Assembly (NCBI GenBank): GCA_943788895.1
Contig: CALSRZ010000001.1
Span: forward strand, 399,911 to 463,910
Source: an uncultured Pseudomonadales bacterium
Lineage (GTDB): Bacteria > Pseudomonadota > Gammaproteobacteria > Pseudomonadales > Porticoccaceae
DNA: 64,000 nucleotides
Direction: 5' to 3'
The number at the start of each line of letters is the position of its first letter. The stretch's first letter is position 1. The notes under the pieces were generated by a model that was not told the DNA's origin, did not search any database, and saw only the letters and a program-made list of their open reading frames with translations. The position numbers were made by a program, and so were the translations under genes. Shown piece by piece: positions 1 through 7,966 of the stretch.

Positions 1-117
1 GCCATAGAACAAGTGGGATTAGCGCAGACCTTTACGGTTATTGCCGGGCTGACACTGGTCGTCTCAGTGATTGCGACAATGTCGCCACTATGGGCTTTAA
101 AGGCGACTAATAATTAG
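1..117 (+). CDS. C-terminal end of a membrane protein, possibly an MFS transporter (partial)
   Basis: Reading from base 1 in frame 1 gives 38 codons ending in TAG at 115-117. The peptide holds one long hydrophobic stretch (about residues 10-31) followed by a short polar tail ending KATNN, which is how the last transmembrane helix of many transporters ends. The gene starts outside the window, so the family cannot be fixed; a major facilitator transporter is a guess from hydrophobicity alone. It converges with the minus-strand methyltransferase gene only 5 bases away, and the A/T-rich inverted repeat around 119-155 may serve as a shared terminator. Confidence 0.45.
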   Translation, partial: AIEQVGLAQTFTVIAGLTLVVSVIATMSPLWALKATNN

Positions 118-122
118 AGCGG

Positions 123-902
123 CTAAAGGCTTTTAAAAGCAATTAAAGCCGCAGTGATCGCCACATTTAGCGACTCCACACCATTGGCCATAGGAATCCC
201 CACCCGGTGATCACTAAGCGCAGCAATCTCTTTGCTAACTCCCTCAGTCTCATTACCTAAGACATAGATAATCGGTGCCCTCGGCTTAAACTCCCCAAGA
301 GGGGTCGCCTGATGGGAGGAGAGGGTGCAGATTTCAAAGCCTTTCTGTTTAAACTCTTTTAGTGTGCGAGCGAGAGAATCGCAGCGCAGAATATTACCCT
401 TAAACACTGTACCGGCACTGGCCTTGATCACCAGTGGGCCAATATCCGCGCAGCCTTTACTCGGCAGCAGCAAACCATGGGCGGGGCTGGCGGTAACACT
501 GCGGATAATCATCCCCAGATTCTGCGGATTGGTAATGCCATCCAGCGCAATCAAGGGCCGCTGTGATGCCTCGGGCAGCTGTTCTAGAGCCTGCTCATAG
601 GGCTCATAGCCCTGACAGTGAATATCGCAGGCAACGCCCTGATCCTGTTTGCTATTGCGTGAAATACGCGCCAGCTGCTCACGGCTGTGATAACAGATTT
701 CAATATTGCGCTGGCTTGCCAGAGTTTTAATCTGCTCGACTATACCGCCGCCACGATTCGACTCGGCAAGATGTAGGCGAAAAATTTGTAGACTGCTATC
801 AGAGAGTATTTCCAGTACCGGCTTGCGTCCATAGACGGTGATTAGACGATTGAAAAATGATTTCTTGGCCAAGTATTCCTGGCTGTCAGTTGTGTTGGTC
901 AT
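123..902 (-). CDS. TrmH/SpoU-family RNA 2'-O-ribose methyltransferase
   Basis: This 259-residue protein carries the three signature motifs of the SPOUT class of RNA ribose methyltransferases: motif 1 with N125 and R134 (NPQNLGMIIR), motif 2 LGNETEGV at 215-222, and motif 3 IPMANGVESLNVAIT at 236-250, which form the knotted S-adenosylmethionine site. The N-terminal part (about 15-95) resembles the small substrate-binding domain seen in RlmB and TsnR relatives. It would methylate a ribose in rRNA or tRNA in the cytoplasm; the target cannot be read from the sequence, so no rlmB or trmH symbol is given. It lies at the end of a minus-strand series after pdxJ, with 55 bases between them. Confidence 0.9.
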   Translation of the reverse strand: MTNTTDSQEYLAKKSFFNRLITVYGRKPVLEILSDSSLQIFRLHLAESNRGGGIVEQIKTLASQRNIEICYHSREQLARISRNSKQDQGVACDIHCQGYEPYEQALEQLPEASQRPLIALDGITNPQNLGMIIRSVTASPAHGLLLPSKGCADIGPLVIKASAGTVFKGNILRCDSLARTLKEFKQKGFEICTLSSHQATPLGEFKPRAPIIYVLGNETEGVSKEIAALSDHRVGIPMANGVESLNVAITAALIAFKSL

Positions 903-957
903 TTTTCATCCGCTGCTTATGTGGTTTGGGTTGGCAATTGCGCCAGGGGTTGTGACG

Positions 958-1713
958 TTACTCGCTGAGCAGTGCCTTATAAGCTTGCACAGCCTTTGGC
1001 ATGCCCATCGCCAGCGAATCGACGGTAAAGGCATGACCAATAGAAACTTCCAGCAGACTGGGAATGCTGGCAAATTTGGCCAGGTTATCCAGATTGAGAT
1101 CATGGCCCGCATTGACACCCATTCCCAGTTGGGTCGCCAGTTCAGCGGCGGCAAAATGGTCCTGAAAAATCGACGCCAAGTTATCACTGCTCCAGGCCGC
1201 AGCATAGGGGCCAGTATAGAGCTCAATACGATCCGCACCGACCTGTTTGGCCAGCTTAATCTGCTCGAGATCGGGGTCCATAAACAGGCTAACGCGCATT
1301 CCCAGACTGTGGAGATGCTCAATAATCGGCTTTAACTGCTCCCCTGAACTGTGCAGATCAAAACCGTGGTCAGAGGTCAGCTGATCATCGCCATCTGGCA
1401 CCAGGGTGCACTGGTCGGGATTGGTCTCTTCCACTAACTCAATAAAACCCGGATAGCTGCCCACTGCCGGTGCAAAGGGATTACCTTCAATATTAAACTC
1501 AACAGATTCCAGGGGTTTAACCAGTGCGGCCAACCGACGCACATCATCCGGGCGAATATGCCGTTGATCGGGACGCGGATGCACAGTAATACCATCGGCA
1601 CCGTTGGCAATACAGACCTTGGCATGCTCGACAACATCCGGATAATTACCCTCACGAGAATTGCGGATCAGGGCGACCTTATTGAGATTAATACTGAGTG
1701 CAGTCATAGTCAT
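958..1713 (-). CDS. pdxJ: Pyridoxine 5'-phosphate synthase PdxJ
   Basis: The 251-residue protein matches PdxJ, the TIM-barrel enzyme that condenses 1-deoxy-xylulose 5-phosphate with 3-amino-2-oxopropyl phosphate to make pyridoxine 5'-phosphate (vitamin B6). Recognisable segments are the N-terminal LSINLNKVALIRNSR, ADGITVHPRPDQRHI, FNIEGNP and CTLVPDGDDQL. The start ATG overlaps the stop of the upstream cyclophilin gene (TAATG), so translation is probably coupled. Oddly, the first strand reads INLNKVALIRNSR rather than the VNIDHVATLRQAR-type sequence of enterobacterial and pseudomonad PdxJ, and it sits away from the usual recO-acpS neighbours; the wording is closer to what I recall from Bacteroidetes-type PdxJ. 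That suggestion of transfer is inference. Confidence 0.93.
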   Translation of the reverse strand: MTMTALSINLNKVALIRNSREGNYPDVVEHAKVCIANGADGITVHPRPDQRHIRPDDVRRLAALVKPLESVEFNIEGNPFAPAVGSYPGFIELVEETNPDQCTLVPDGDDQLTSDHGFDLHSSGEQLKPIIEHLHSLGMRVSLFMDPDLEQIKLAKQVGADRIELYTGPYAAAWSSDNLASIFQDHFAAAELATQLGMGVNAGHDLNLDNLAKFASIPSLLEVSIGHAFTVDSLAMGMPKAVQAYKALLSE

Positions 1714-2408
1714 TATCTATTTAGAGGAACCGGCATTTCATAGGCCGGTTCAATAGTTTTTGGTTTAGGCTCTGGCAGTGCGCTCCATGCTTTTGGATTT
1801 AGCAGGCGCGCTTTAAGAATACGTATCGGCACTACCGGAACATCCTGATACATTCCCATCGAACGCACCTCGACAGCAGCTATAGCATCGACAACGTCAA
1901 TGCCTGAAATAACTCCGCCGAAAACCGTATAGCCCGGTCTTGTAGCCGTGGCGTCGAGGCGTCTATTGGTTTTATGGTTGATAAAAAACTGCGCCTTGGC
2001 GCTATTAGGATCAGCAATACGCGCCATAGCAATGCTGCCACGGGTATTGCTCAAACCATTATGGGATTCATTAACAATTGGAGCACGGCCGGGTTCGCGG
2101 AAACTCATATCAAAAGTATGGCCGCCGGACTGGATCATAAAACCCTTGATCACGCGGTGAAAGATCAGGCCATCGTAATGGTAATTGTTGGTGTTTTTTA
2201 TAAAGTTATCGACGCTGATCGGTGCTTTATCAGCGTACAGCTCAAGAATGATATCGCCCATCTCTGTGGACAGCTTCACCCTTGGATTTTCAGAATTTTT
2301 GCCTTCAGGAACAGCCTGTTCCGTTTTAACTTCCCCGGCAAATACCTGAGAGCTGAGCAGCAACGAACCGGCTATTAATACAAAGAGTAAAACAACAGAT
2401 TTTTTCAT
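1713..2408 (-). CDS. Periplasmic cyclophilin-type peptidyl-prolyl cis-trans isomerase
   Basis: The protein starts with a clear Sec signal peptide (MKKS followed by a hydrophobic core, with VFA before the likely cleavage site near residue 25). The mature part is a cyclophilin: VKLSTEMGDIILELY opens the barrel and IFHRVIKGFMIQSGG holds the catalytic arginine and glutamine. It should speed cis-trans isomerisation of proline bonds during folding of exported proteins. At 231 residues it is longer than PpiA (about 190) because of a proline-rich tail of roughly 35 residues, PEPKPKTIEPAYEMPVP, whose role is unknown. Its stop codon overlaps the pdxJ start by one base. Confidence 0.9.
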   Translation of the reverse strand: MKKSVVLLFVLIAGSLLLSSQVFAGEVKTEQAVPEGKNSENPRVKLSTEMGDIILELYADKAPISVDNFIKNTNNYHYDGLIFHRVIKGFMIQSGGHTFDMSFREPGRAPIVNESHNGLSNTRGSIAMARIADPNSAKAQFFINHKTNRRLDATATRPGYTVFGGVISGIDVVDAIAAVEVRSMGMYQDVPVVPIRILKARLLNPKAWSALPEPKPKTIEPAYEMPVPLNR

Positions 2409-2451
2409 TACCGCTCCATTAATTATTCTTTTAAGACTCTACTGCCGCCCT

Positions 2452-3165
2452 CTACTGCCACTCTGAAAACCGCTTGCGACCGCGCAGTTTAGGAATCAGG
2501 ATAACCAGAATAGCACCTAAAAATACCGTTAGGCCGCCGTACAGAAATGACTCATTGCGTTTATCTTTCTGCAGATCATCAACATTGGCTTTTAAAGCAT
2601 CGTTTTCACGCTGCAGCATATGATTATTTTTAACCAGCTGTTCATTCTGCTGGTTGAGAGTAATCGCATCCGATGAAATTGTTTTGATCTCTGCCAGCTC
2701 ACGAGCCACAGTTTCATTGTCACCCAGCGAGCTATCCAACTGATCGCGCAGTGCTTTTGACTCAGCGCGCAGTTCCTTGAAGTCTCTATCCAGTTCAGAG
2801 TTACGCTTTTTAAGCGCAGAAAGTTCTTTTTGTTGCTGATTAAGTTTGATGCGCGCAATAGGCTCATCAACCAAATACTGAGCTTCCATCCAGCCTTCAG
2901 TACCTCTTGCAGTGATCAGGTGGCCCCAGCCATCGACCACTTCCAAAAGACGCATCTTGCTACCGGTTTTAATACCCCGGTGAACGATGGTGCAGCGAGA
3001 GCAGGGTGTCTCGCGCAGCGGCACAAGAAACTCATCGGTAACGTAAACAGTCTTTTCCTGCGGATAGACCTTTTCTGCTGTAACTGTTTCTACAGACTCT
3101 TCAGCAAAAGCGGTATTGCTAAGCGAAAGTGCGAGAACAGAGATTGCCAAAAATAGATATTTCAT
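2452..3165 (-). CDS. Envelope protein with SH3b domain, coiled coil and C-terminal membrane anchor (YgiM/TIGR04211 type)
   Basis: I start the gene at the ATG giving MKYLFLAISVLALS, a normal signal peptide; a longer in-frame start 22 codons upstream would bury it behind a charged leader. After the signal comes an SH3b-like domain (YVTDEFLVPLRETPC through GTEGWMEAQYLV), then about 90 residues of heptad-like coiled coil rich in Leu, Lys, Glu and Gln, then one transmembrane helix (about FLYGGLTVFLGAILVILIP) and a short basic tail. This order is that of the TIGR04211/YgiM family, whose members sit in the periplasm anchored to the inner membrane; function is poorly defined. A CSRC motif in the SH3 domain might bind metal or form a disulfide. 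Confidence 0.85.
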   Translation of the reverse strand: MKYLFLAISVLALSLSNTAFAEESVETVTAEKVYPQEKTVYVTDEFLVPLRETPCSRCTIVHRGIKTGSKMRLLEVVDGWGHLITARGTEGWMEAQYLVDEPIARIKLNQQQKELSALKKRNSELDRDFKELRAESKALRDQLDSSLGDNETVARELAEIKTISSDAITLNQQNEQLVKNNHMLQRENDALKANVDDLQKDKRNESFLYGGLTVFLGAILVILIPKLRGRKRFSEWQ

Positions 3166-3250
3166 GGTTTTTAAAGATGCTGTGTTGTAGAAGCGTGGAT
3201 AATACTCTGATCGGCGGCAAATGATAACCATTTGCCGCCTAAACCAGGGT

Positions 3251-3550
3251 TTAGGGAAGAACTTTCTTGAAAGGTTTCACGGTTACCTGTTTATAGACAC
3301 CGGCATCCATATAGGGATCTGCATCAGCCCACTGCTGAGCATCGGCTAAACTGGCAAATTCGGCGATCACCAGACTGCCCGTAAAACCAGCTTCACCGGG
3401 ATCCATAGCATCTATAGCCGGATGCGGGCCAGCGACAAACAGGCGGCCATCATTTTTTAAAGTCTGTAAACGCTCCAGATGGGCTGGACGCGCCTGCAGG
3501 CGTTTATCCAAACTGTTATCCACATCTTCGCTGATAATTGCATACCACAT
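3251..3550 (-). CDS. YciI-family protein
   Basis: The 99-residue product begins [10 protein letters not shown] and belongs to the YciI/ferredoxin-like alpha-beta barrel family, recognisable by [23 protein letters not shown] and the conserved DPYMDAGVY near the end, where the histidine and aspartate of the putative active site lie. The biochemical role of YciI proteins is not settled. Two ATGs lie two codons apart (3556 and 3550); the second matches the family start. In many proteobacteria yciI follows the intracellular septation gene yciB/ispZ; here it follows a different multi-pass membrane protein by about 12 bases, which keeps the pattern of a membrane gene followed by yciI. Confidence 0.88.
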   Translation of the reverse strand: MWYAIISEDVDNSLDKRLQARPAHLERLQTLKNDGRLFVAGPHPAIDAMDPGEAGFTGSLVIAEFASLADAQQWADADPYMDAGVYKQVTVKPFKKVLP

Positions 3551-3562
3551 AATCATACCCTG

Positions 3563-4321
3563 TTATTTTTGTTTAATAATGTCTTCCAGAGGAATACCGG
3601 TCAGGCGCTTAATACCCCTGAACAGATAGAACATATCGGCAATCATCACCAGCATTGCCGGCACCGCAATCACCGGAAAACTCAGCGCCGTCATCTTGCC
3701 CAGCTGCTCGTTAAATTCAATAGTTCCCGGAGCTGCCGTAAGCATATAGATGGCGAGAAAATAGTTGAGAACCGCCGAAAGTAAAAATGATCCGGCGAGA
3801 ATCCACGAGGCGTTGATAAGTAGCTGGTCAAATTCTGCCTGACGGTTATTGGCCTTTAGAGCCGCGGCTATTTTATCCGTCTCAAGAATTGAATCATTGA
3901 GCAGAAAGGTATGAATTAGAGGCTGAGAGGTTTTAAGCGAGACCAGCGTTGCCAGGCCAAACAGCAGCGGAATACTTGCCTCTTTAATCGCGATATAGAT
4001 TGCATCCAGCTCCATCAAACTGATGCCGCCGGTCATAGAGACACTGATAACACCCAGTGCGGAAAAGAAATTGATCTTACCGCGGGTAAAGAAATCTCTA
4101 ATACCGTAGATAATTGGAAAGGACAGAGCCACCACAATCGCCAGTTTGATTCCTAGGTAATCGTCGCCGCTAAGCTTGGTTAGCACCAGAGTGGGTATGG
4201 CTATATTAAAGGCCAGATTGAGAAGCAGGCTTTCTTTAGGTGCTTCTTTAGGTGCTTCTGATTTCGGCTTCGAGTCTGGGCTGCTATTTGTGATTTCGTC
4301 CATAGTATCAATAGTAATCAT
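3563..4321 (-). CDS. VC0807-type inner-membrane protein of unknown function
   Basis: The 252-residue protein has a polar, charged N-terminus (SKPKSEAPKEAPKES, from a 12-base duplication in the DNA) followed by about six hydrophobic helices: around 35-50, 56-72, 83-105, 112-128, 172-193 and 213-230. The overall pattern and the segment GIRDFFTRGKINFFSALGVISV fit the family I know as VC0807, distant relatives of the septation protein YciB. Substrate and role are unknown. Immediate coupling with yciI suggests they are expressed together. The start may be the ATG at 4321 or the one six codons later. Confidence 0.7.
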   Translation of the reverse strand: MITIDTMDEITNSSPDSKPKSEAPKEAPKESLLLNLAFNIAIPTLVLTKLSGDDYLGIKLAIVVALSFPIIYGIRDFFTRGKINFFSALGVISVSMTGGISLMELDAIYIAIKEASIPLLFGLATLVSLKTSQPLIHTFLLNDSILETDKIAAALKANNRQAEFDQLLINASWILAGSFLLSAVLNYFLAIYMLTAAPGTIEFNEQLGKMTALSFPVIAVPAMLVMIADMFYLFRGIKRLTGIPLEDIIKQK

Positions 4322-4508
4322 CTGTCTAGTGAAGCGGGCATTGTAACCACTGAGTGGCGATTGTCGATATGGCGAGTCTTAATAAAGTAAAAAGAGTCTG
4401 TCAGTGAAGAATATTTTATTGCCAACATCGCATTCTTGATCTATTACTTTGGTTAATAAAAAAAGGATCAAGACTTCTTTGTATGTTGCTAATTTATAAG
4501 GCAAAAAG

Positions 4509-6341
4509 ATGACAGAGTTGGAAAAGGAAGCGATTCCTAAAGTGATACAAAAGGGTGCTCAAACTGTTCGGAAGGGCGCTCAAGCTGTCCCGGCGATAGG
4601 GCCAAAAATGGCCGATTTATTAGTCGCCTATTTAAATCAACTGGGTGTGGAATATGTTTTTGGTGTGCCAGGAGGTGCAATAGAGCCTCTCTATGATGCA
4701 TTGGCACGCAGCGAGAGACAGGGCGGCGTTAGAGCCGTAGTCGCTCGTCATGAAACCGGCGCAGCATTTATGGCCGATGGCTACGCCAGAAACAGCGGTA
4801 AGTTAGGTGTCTGCTGTTCAACCACAGGCCCGGGCGCAACCAATATGATTACCGGCGTTGCATCCGCCTATGAAAACAACGTGCCGATGCTGGTAATAAC
4901 CGCACAGACGGCTATTTCAACCTTTGGCAAAGGGGCTATTCAGGACTCATCCTGTACTGGTGTAAACACCGTAGGTCTCTACCAACACTGCAGCAGATAC
5001 AACACTCTTATTTCTCATAAAGATCAATTTGAACACAAGTTGGCTGCGGCAATTATGTCTGCTCTCGGCTCACCAGCCGGGCCTGCACATATCAGCATAC
5101 CGCGCGATGTAATGGCTATGCCTATATCGGTTACCGAAGCCAATTATCAGTTAAATACCCTGTTAGATAAGCCTGAGTTGATTGATGACCACGCAGTGGA
5201 TCAGCTTTTTGCCGAATTAAAAAAAGCGAAAAAGCCAGTGTTTATTATTGGCGATGAAGCCTGTGATGCGATTGGCAGCATTCTTACATTGGTAGTAAAG
5301 ACCGGCGCTGATCTTATCGTGACACCCCAGGGCAAAGGGCTGGTTAGTCCCTATCACCCTCAGTTTAAAGGGGTCTTTGGTTTTGCCGGCCACAGTGCCG
5401 CTCGTGAGGTATTGGTTGATCCTAAAGTGGATTTGGTAATTGCTATTGGTGCTCGGTTTGGCGAGTTCTCTAGCAATGCTTGGGATACTAAAAGCTTGCT
5501 TAATGGCAAGCTGGTACATGTTGAATCCACCGAAGCTAATTTGACCAGAACACCCATGGCAAAATTACATGTCAGAGGTTGCCTCGAAACCATTTTTGAT
5601 CGAATCGCCAGCCGCTTTGGAATAGATACAAAGCGGTATATGAGACTGGTTAAATCGAGCAGTGCAAAGTCTGAAGCAACCATGACCAGACATTTTGAGT
5701 TTGACGACGAGCAGGGCTATTGCTCAGATGCATCGCCGATTAAACCCCAGCGTCTGATGCGCGATCTTCCAAGATTATTTCCACCTCACAGCCGTTATCT
5801 GGTTGATACTGGAAACAGTCTGGCATGGGGCACTCACTACCTGCATCCTTTTGACCGACGATTTTCTGGCAAGCGCGAAGAGCGCGGTGGACTGTTTAGT
5901 GCCTCGGTAGATTTCGCCTCCATGGGTTGGGCAATTGGCAATGCAGTGGGAACCAGTCTGGCAGTTTCTAATACACCGGTTGTCTGTATTACTGGTGATG
6001 GCAGCTGGTTAATGAGCGGTCAAGAAATCACTGTCGCTATCGAAGAAAAATTAACTATTATTTTTGTCATTCTAAATGACAGTGCCTACGGCATGGTGCG
6101 TCACGGCCAGACTCTTACCGGCGCTGAGCCTACAGCCAGCGCATTGGCCAATGTCGACTTCGCCGCAATGGCTATGTCGATGGGAGCTCCAGGGCATATT
6201 ATTCACTCGCCAGAAGACCTTAATCGTCTCGATATAAAGACTATCTGCCAGCGCAAGTCCCCCACAGTTTTGGACGTAAGAATTGATCAAAATGAAGCCC
6301 CCCCGATCGGGTTGCGAACCAATGTGTTGCAAAGCGGATGA
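4509..6341 (+). CDS. Thiamine-diphosphate-dependent enzyme of the acetolactate-synthase-like family
   Basis: This 610-residue protein has the three-domain build of ALS/POX-type ThDP enzymes: an N-terminal pyrimidine-binding domain with the catalytic glutamate E82 in RHETGAAFMADGYAR, a central domain (about 210-360), and a C-terminal pyrophosphate-binding domain with GDG at 496-498 and ND at 523-524, which stands where NN is usual. Such enzymes decarboxylate a 2-oxo acid and transfer, oxidise or release the bound carbanion. Which one cannot be said: no separate ilvN-type regulatory subunit is adjacent, so branched-chain synthesis is unlikely. About 33 extra residues at the N-terminus contain an imperfect KGAQ repeat. 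Its stop overlaps the next gene (ATGA), and it heads a six-gene train including two citrate-synthase-fold proteins. Confidence 0.88.
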   Translation: MTELEKEAIPKVIQKGAQTVRKGAQAVPAIGPKMADLLVAYLNQLGVEYVFGVPGGAIEPLYDALARSERQGGVRAVVARHETGAAFMADGYARNSGKLGVCCSTTGPGATNMITGVASAYENNVPMLVITAQTAISTFGKGAIQDSSCTGVNTVGLYQHCSRYNTLISHKDQFEHKLAAAIMSALGSPAGPAHISIPRDVMAMPISVTEANYQLNTLLDKPELIDDHAVDQLFAELKKAKKPVFIIGDEACDAIGSILTLVVKTGADLIVTPQGKGLVSPYHPQFKGVFGFAGHSAAREVLVDPKVDLVIAIGARFGEFSSNAWDTKSLLNGKLVHVESTEANLTRTPMAKLHVRGCLETIFDRIASRFGIDTKRYMRLVKSSSAKSEATMTRHFEFDDEQGYCSDASPIKPQRLMRDLPRLFPPHSRYLVDTGNSLAWGTHYLHPFDRRFSGKREERGGLFSASVDFASMGWAIGNAVGTSLAVSNTPVVCITGDGSWLMSGQEITVAIEEKLTIIFVILNDSAYGMVRHGQTLTGAEPTASALANVDFAAMAMSMGAPGHIIHSPEDLNRLDIKTICQRKSPTVLDVRIDQNEAPPIGLRTNVLQSG

Positions 6342-7129
6342 CGGATAAACCGGTTGAAACCATCACCACTAAAATTTGGCGAGAGACTCCAGAAGTAGAT
6401 AATCCCTTTGCAGCAGCAGACTGTTTTTGCGCTGGATACAATGTCTATGGCGATCTCTTAAAAAATGCCAGCTTTATCGACTACCTGTTTTTATTATTTA
6501 AATTGCAGCCTCCCAATCCTCAGCAATCTGCGCTGCTGGAAGGGCTGGCTATTGCACTGGCCAATCCCGGCCCAAGGGATCATAGCGTTAGAGCGGCGAT
6601 GAGCGCAGGTGTTGGTGGCTCCACCCATCCCTCGGCATTAATTGCCGCACTCTCAGTTGGCGCGGGGAATCTCGGTGGTGCCCGTGAGGTTTTCCATACC
6701 GTTGAATACTGGCAACACTGTAATACCAGCTTAAAAGACTGGCAGCAGTTAATTAAAAATCCACCTGCGGAACAGCGCGCAGATGTCTGGTTGCCAATGG
6801 AGCATCCGCCCGGTTTTGATCCCAATGGGGTCAGCTGTCCGACCCCGGTAAAACAGACCCTGGCTTATCTTGCTGATGTAGGCAAAACAGTGCATTTAAA
6901 TTGGTTGCAAGATAACCGACAACAGTTGGAGGAGTTTGCCGACTGTCCCCTGGCATTTTCTGGCGTTGCTGCAGCGGCACTTTTTGATCTGGGTTTTTCC
7001 CCTGAACAGGCAGAGATGCTCTATCTATTGCTACGTCTGCCCGGTGCTGCAGTGCACTCTTTAGAGCAGGAAAAACTTGGCTGGCGGAAGTATCCTTTTT
7101 TTGCCAATGGCTTCAAATTAAATCCGTAA
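6338..7129 (+). CDS. Short citrate-synthase-fold protein lacking the catalytic triad (first of a pair)
   Basis: The 263-residue product resembles the short citrate synthase/citryl-CoA lyase family: GVGGSTHPSALIAALSVGAG matches the region before the first catalytic histidine and VAAAALFDLGFSPEQAEML the helix after the catalytic aspartate. All three positions needed for chemistry in citrate synthase seem replaced: the PLHGGA motif reads GNLGGA (110-115), the GFGHP motif reads GFDPN (159-163), and the NVDG motif reads AFSG with Ser208 in place of Asp. So it is either a pseudoenzyme or a homologue with different chemistry. It overlaps the ThDP gene by four bases and is followed 27 bases later by a second such protein, suggesting a heteromeric complex. 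The alignment was made by eye. Confidence 0.75.
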   Translation: MTDKPVETITTKIWRETPEVDNPFAAADCFCAGYNVYGDLLKNASFIDYLFLLFKLQPPNPQQSALLEGLAIALANPGPRDHSVRAAMSAGVGGSTHPSALIAALSVGAGNLGGAREVFHTVEYWQHCNTSLKDWQQLIKNPPAEQRADVWLPMEHPPGFDPNGVSCPTPVKQTLAYLADVGKTVHLNWLQDNRQQLEEFADCPLAFSGVAAAALFDLGFSPEQAEMLYLLLRLPGAAVHSLEQEKLGWRKYPFFANGFKLNP

Positions 7130-7156
7130 ACACAACTACAAATTTGGAAAAACTGT

Positions 7157-7963
7157 ATGCCTGTTCACAGTAAGTTAGAGAAGTTTGAGGATAATTGGCG
7201 AACCTCAATTGGCGGTTGGTCTCTTGAGGGGAAAGTGGTTTTGCGCGGCAAGGATGTTTTTACCGAGTTGAATGAAAAGCCATGGATGGAATATCTGTTA
7301 TATGCGGCAACTGGCAAAGAATCGCCAAAGCTAGGCCGCTTAATAGAAGCTATTTGGGTGATCTGTACCAGCTTTCCCGACCCGCGAATTTGGAATAATC
7401 GGATCTCTGCACTGGCAGGAACCGCTCGATCAACTGGAGTTCTGGCGGCAGCCGGGTCGTTGGCAGTAACAGAGGCGACGGTATACGGGTTAAAGCCAAT
7501 TAAAGGCGCTTCAGATTTTCTAATTCGTGCAGATCAGCGACTTAAAGAAGGTGAAAGTTTAGAGCAGATAATAAAGACAGAGTTAAAACAATTCCGCAGT
7601 GTTTACGGGTATGGACGGCCAATTGCAGATGCGGATGAACGAGTAAAGCCAATGATGGAATTTGCTCGTTCAATTGGTTGTGGTAATGGCAAGTACGTCA
7701 AGCTGGCTTTTGACGTTGATGAGTATTTAAGCAATACCAGACTTAAGTATAAGATCAATATCGCGGCAGTTTGTGCGGCATTGTTGGCTGACGAAGGTAT
7801 AGATCCAGCTGAATTGTACAACTTGGCTACCTTGTCTTTTACGGCTGGCGCTATGCCCTGTTTTATCGATGCAAGTAATCAGCAGGAGGGAGGATTTTTT
7901 CCCTTGCGAACCTCTCGACTCAGTTTTACAGGCGTCGAGGAGATCAGACACTGGGAGGTGTAG
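7157..7963 (+). CDS. Short citrate-synthase-fold protein lacking the catalytic triad (second of a pair)
   Basis: This 268-residue protein is a second, divergent member of the short citrate synthase/citryl-CoA lyase group. WRTSIGGWSLEGKVVLRGKD resembles the lyase-type N-terminus. In the expected catalytic places the sequence reads PIKGAS with Lys116 for the first His, GYGRPIADADER with Arg154 for the second His, and NIAAV with Ala203 for the Asp. Like its neighbour it therefore seems unable to do normal citrate-synthase chemistry. It differs enough from the neighbour that this is not a simple tandem copy. The TonB receptor gene starts three bases after its stop, which strongly suggests one transcript. 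Possible roles are a structural or CoA-ligand-binding partner of the ThDP enzyme. Confidence 0.72.
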   Translation: MPVHSKLEKFEDNWRTSIGGWSLEGKVVLRGKDVFTELNEKPWMEYLLYAATGKESPKLGRLIEAIWVICTSFPDPRIWNNRISALAGTARSTGVLAAAGSLAVTEATVYGLKPIKGASDFLIRADQRLKEGESLEQIIKTELKQFRSVYGYGRPIADADERVKPMMEFARSIGCGNGKYVKLAFDVDEYLSNTRLKYKINIAAVCAALLADEGIDPAELYNLATLSFTAGAMPCFIDASNQQEGGFFPLRTSRLSFTGVEEIRHWEV

Positions 7964-7966
7964 AGC

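Noticed and set aside
119..155. Strong terminator between the first two genes
   Set aside because: The inverted repeat is imperfect, overlaps coding sequence and lacks a clear T-run; mentioned only as possible.
6338..7963. The two citrate-synthase-like genes as halves of one gene split by a frameshift
   Set aside because: Both span the same part of the fold (each has its own version of all three catalytic regions), with separate starts; they are paralogues, not halves.
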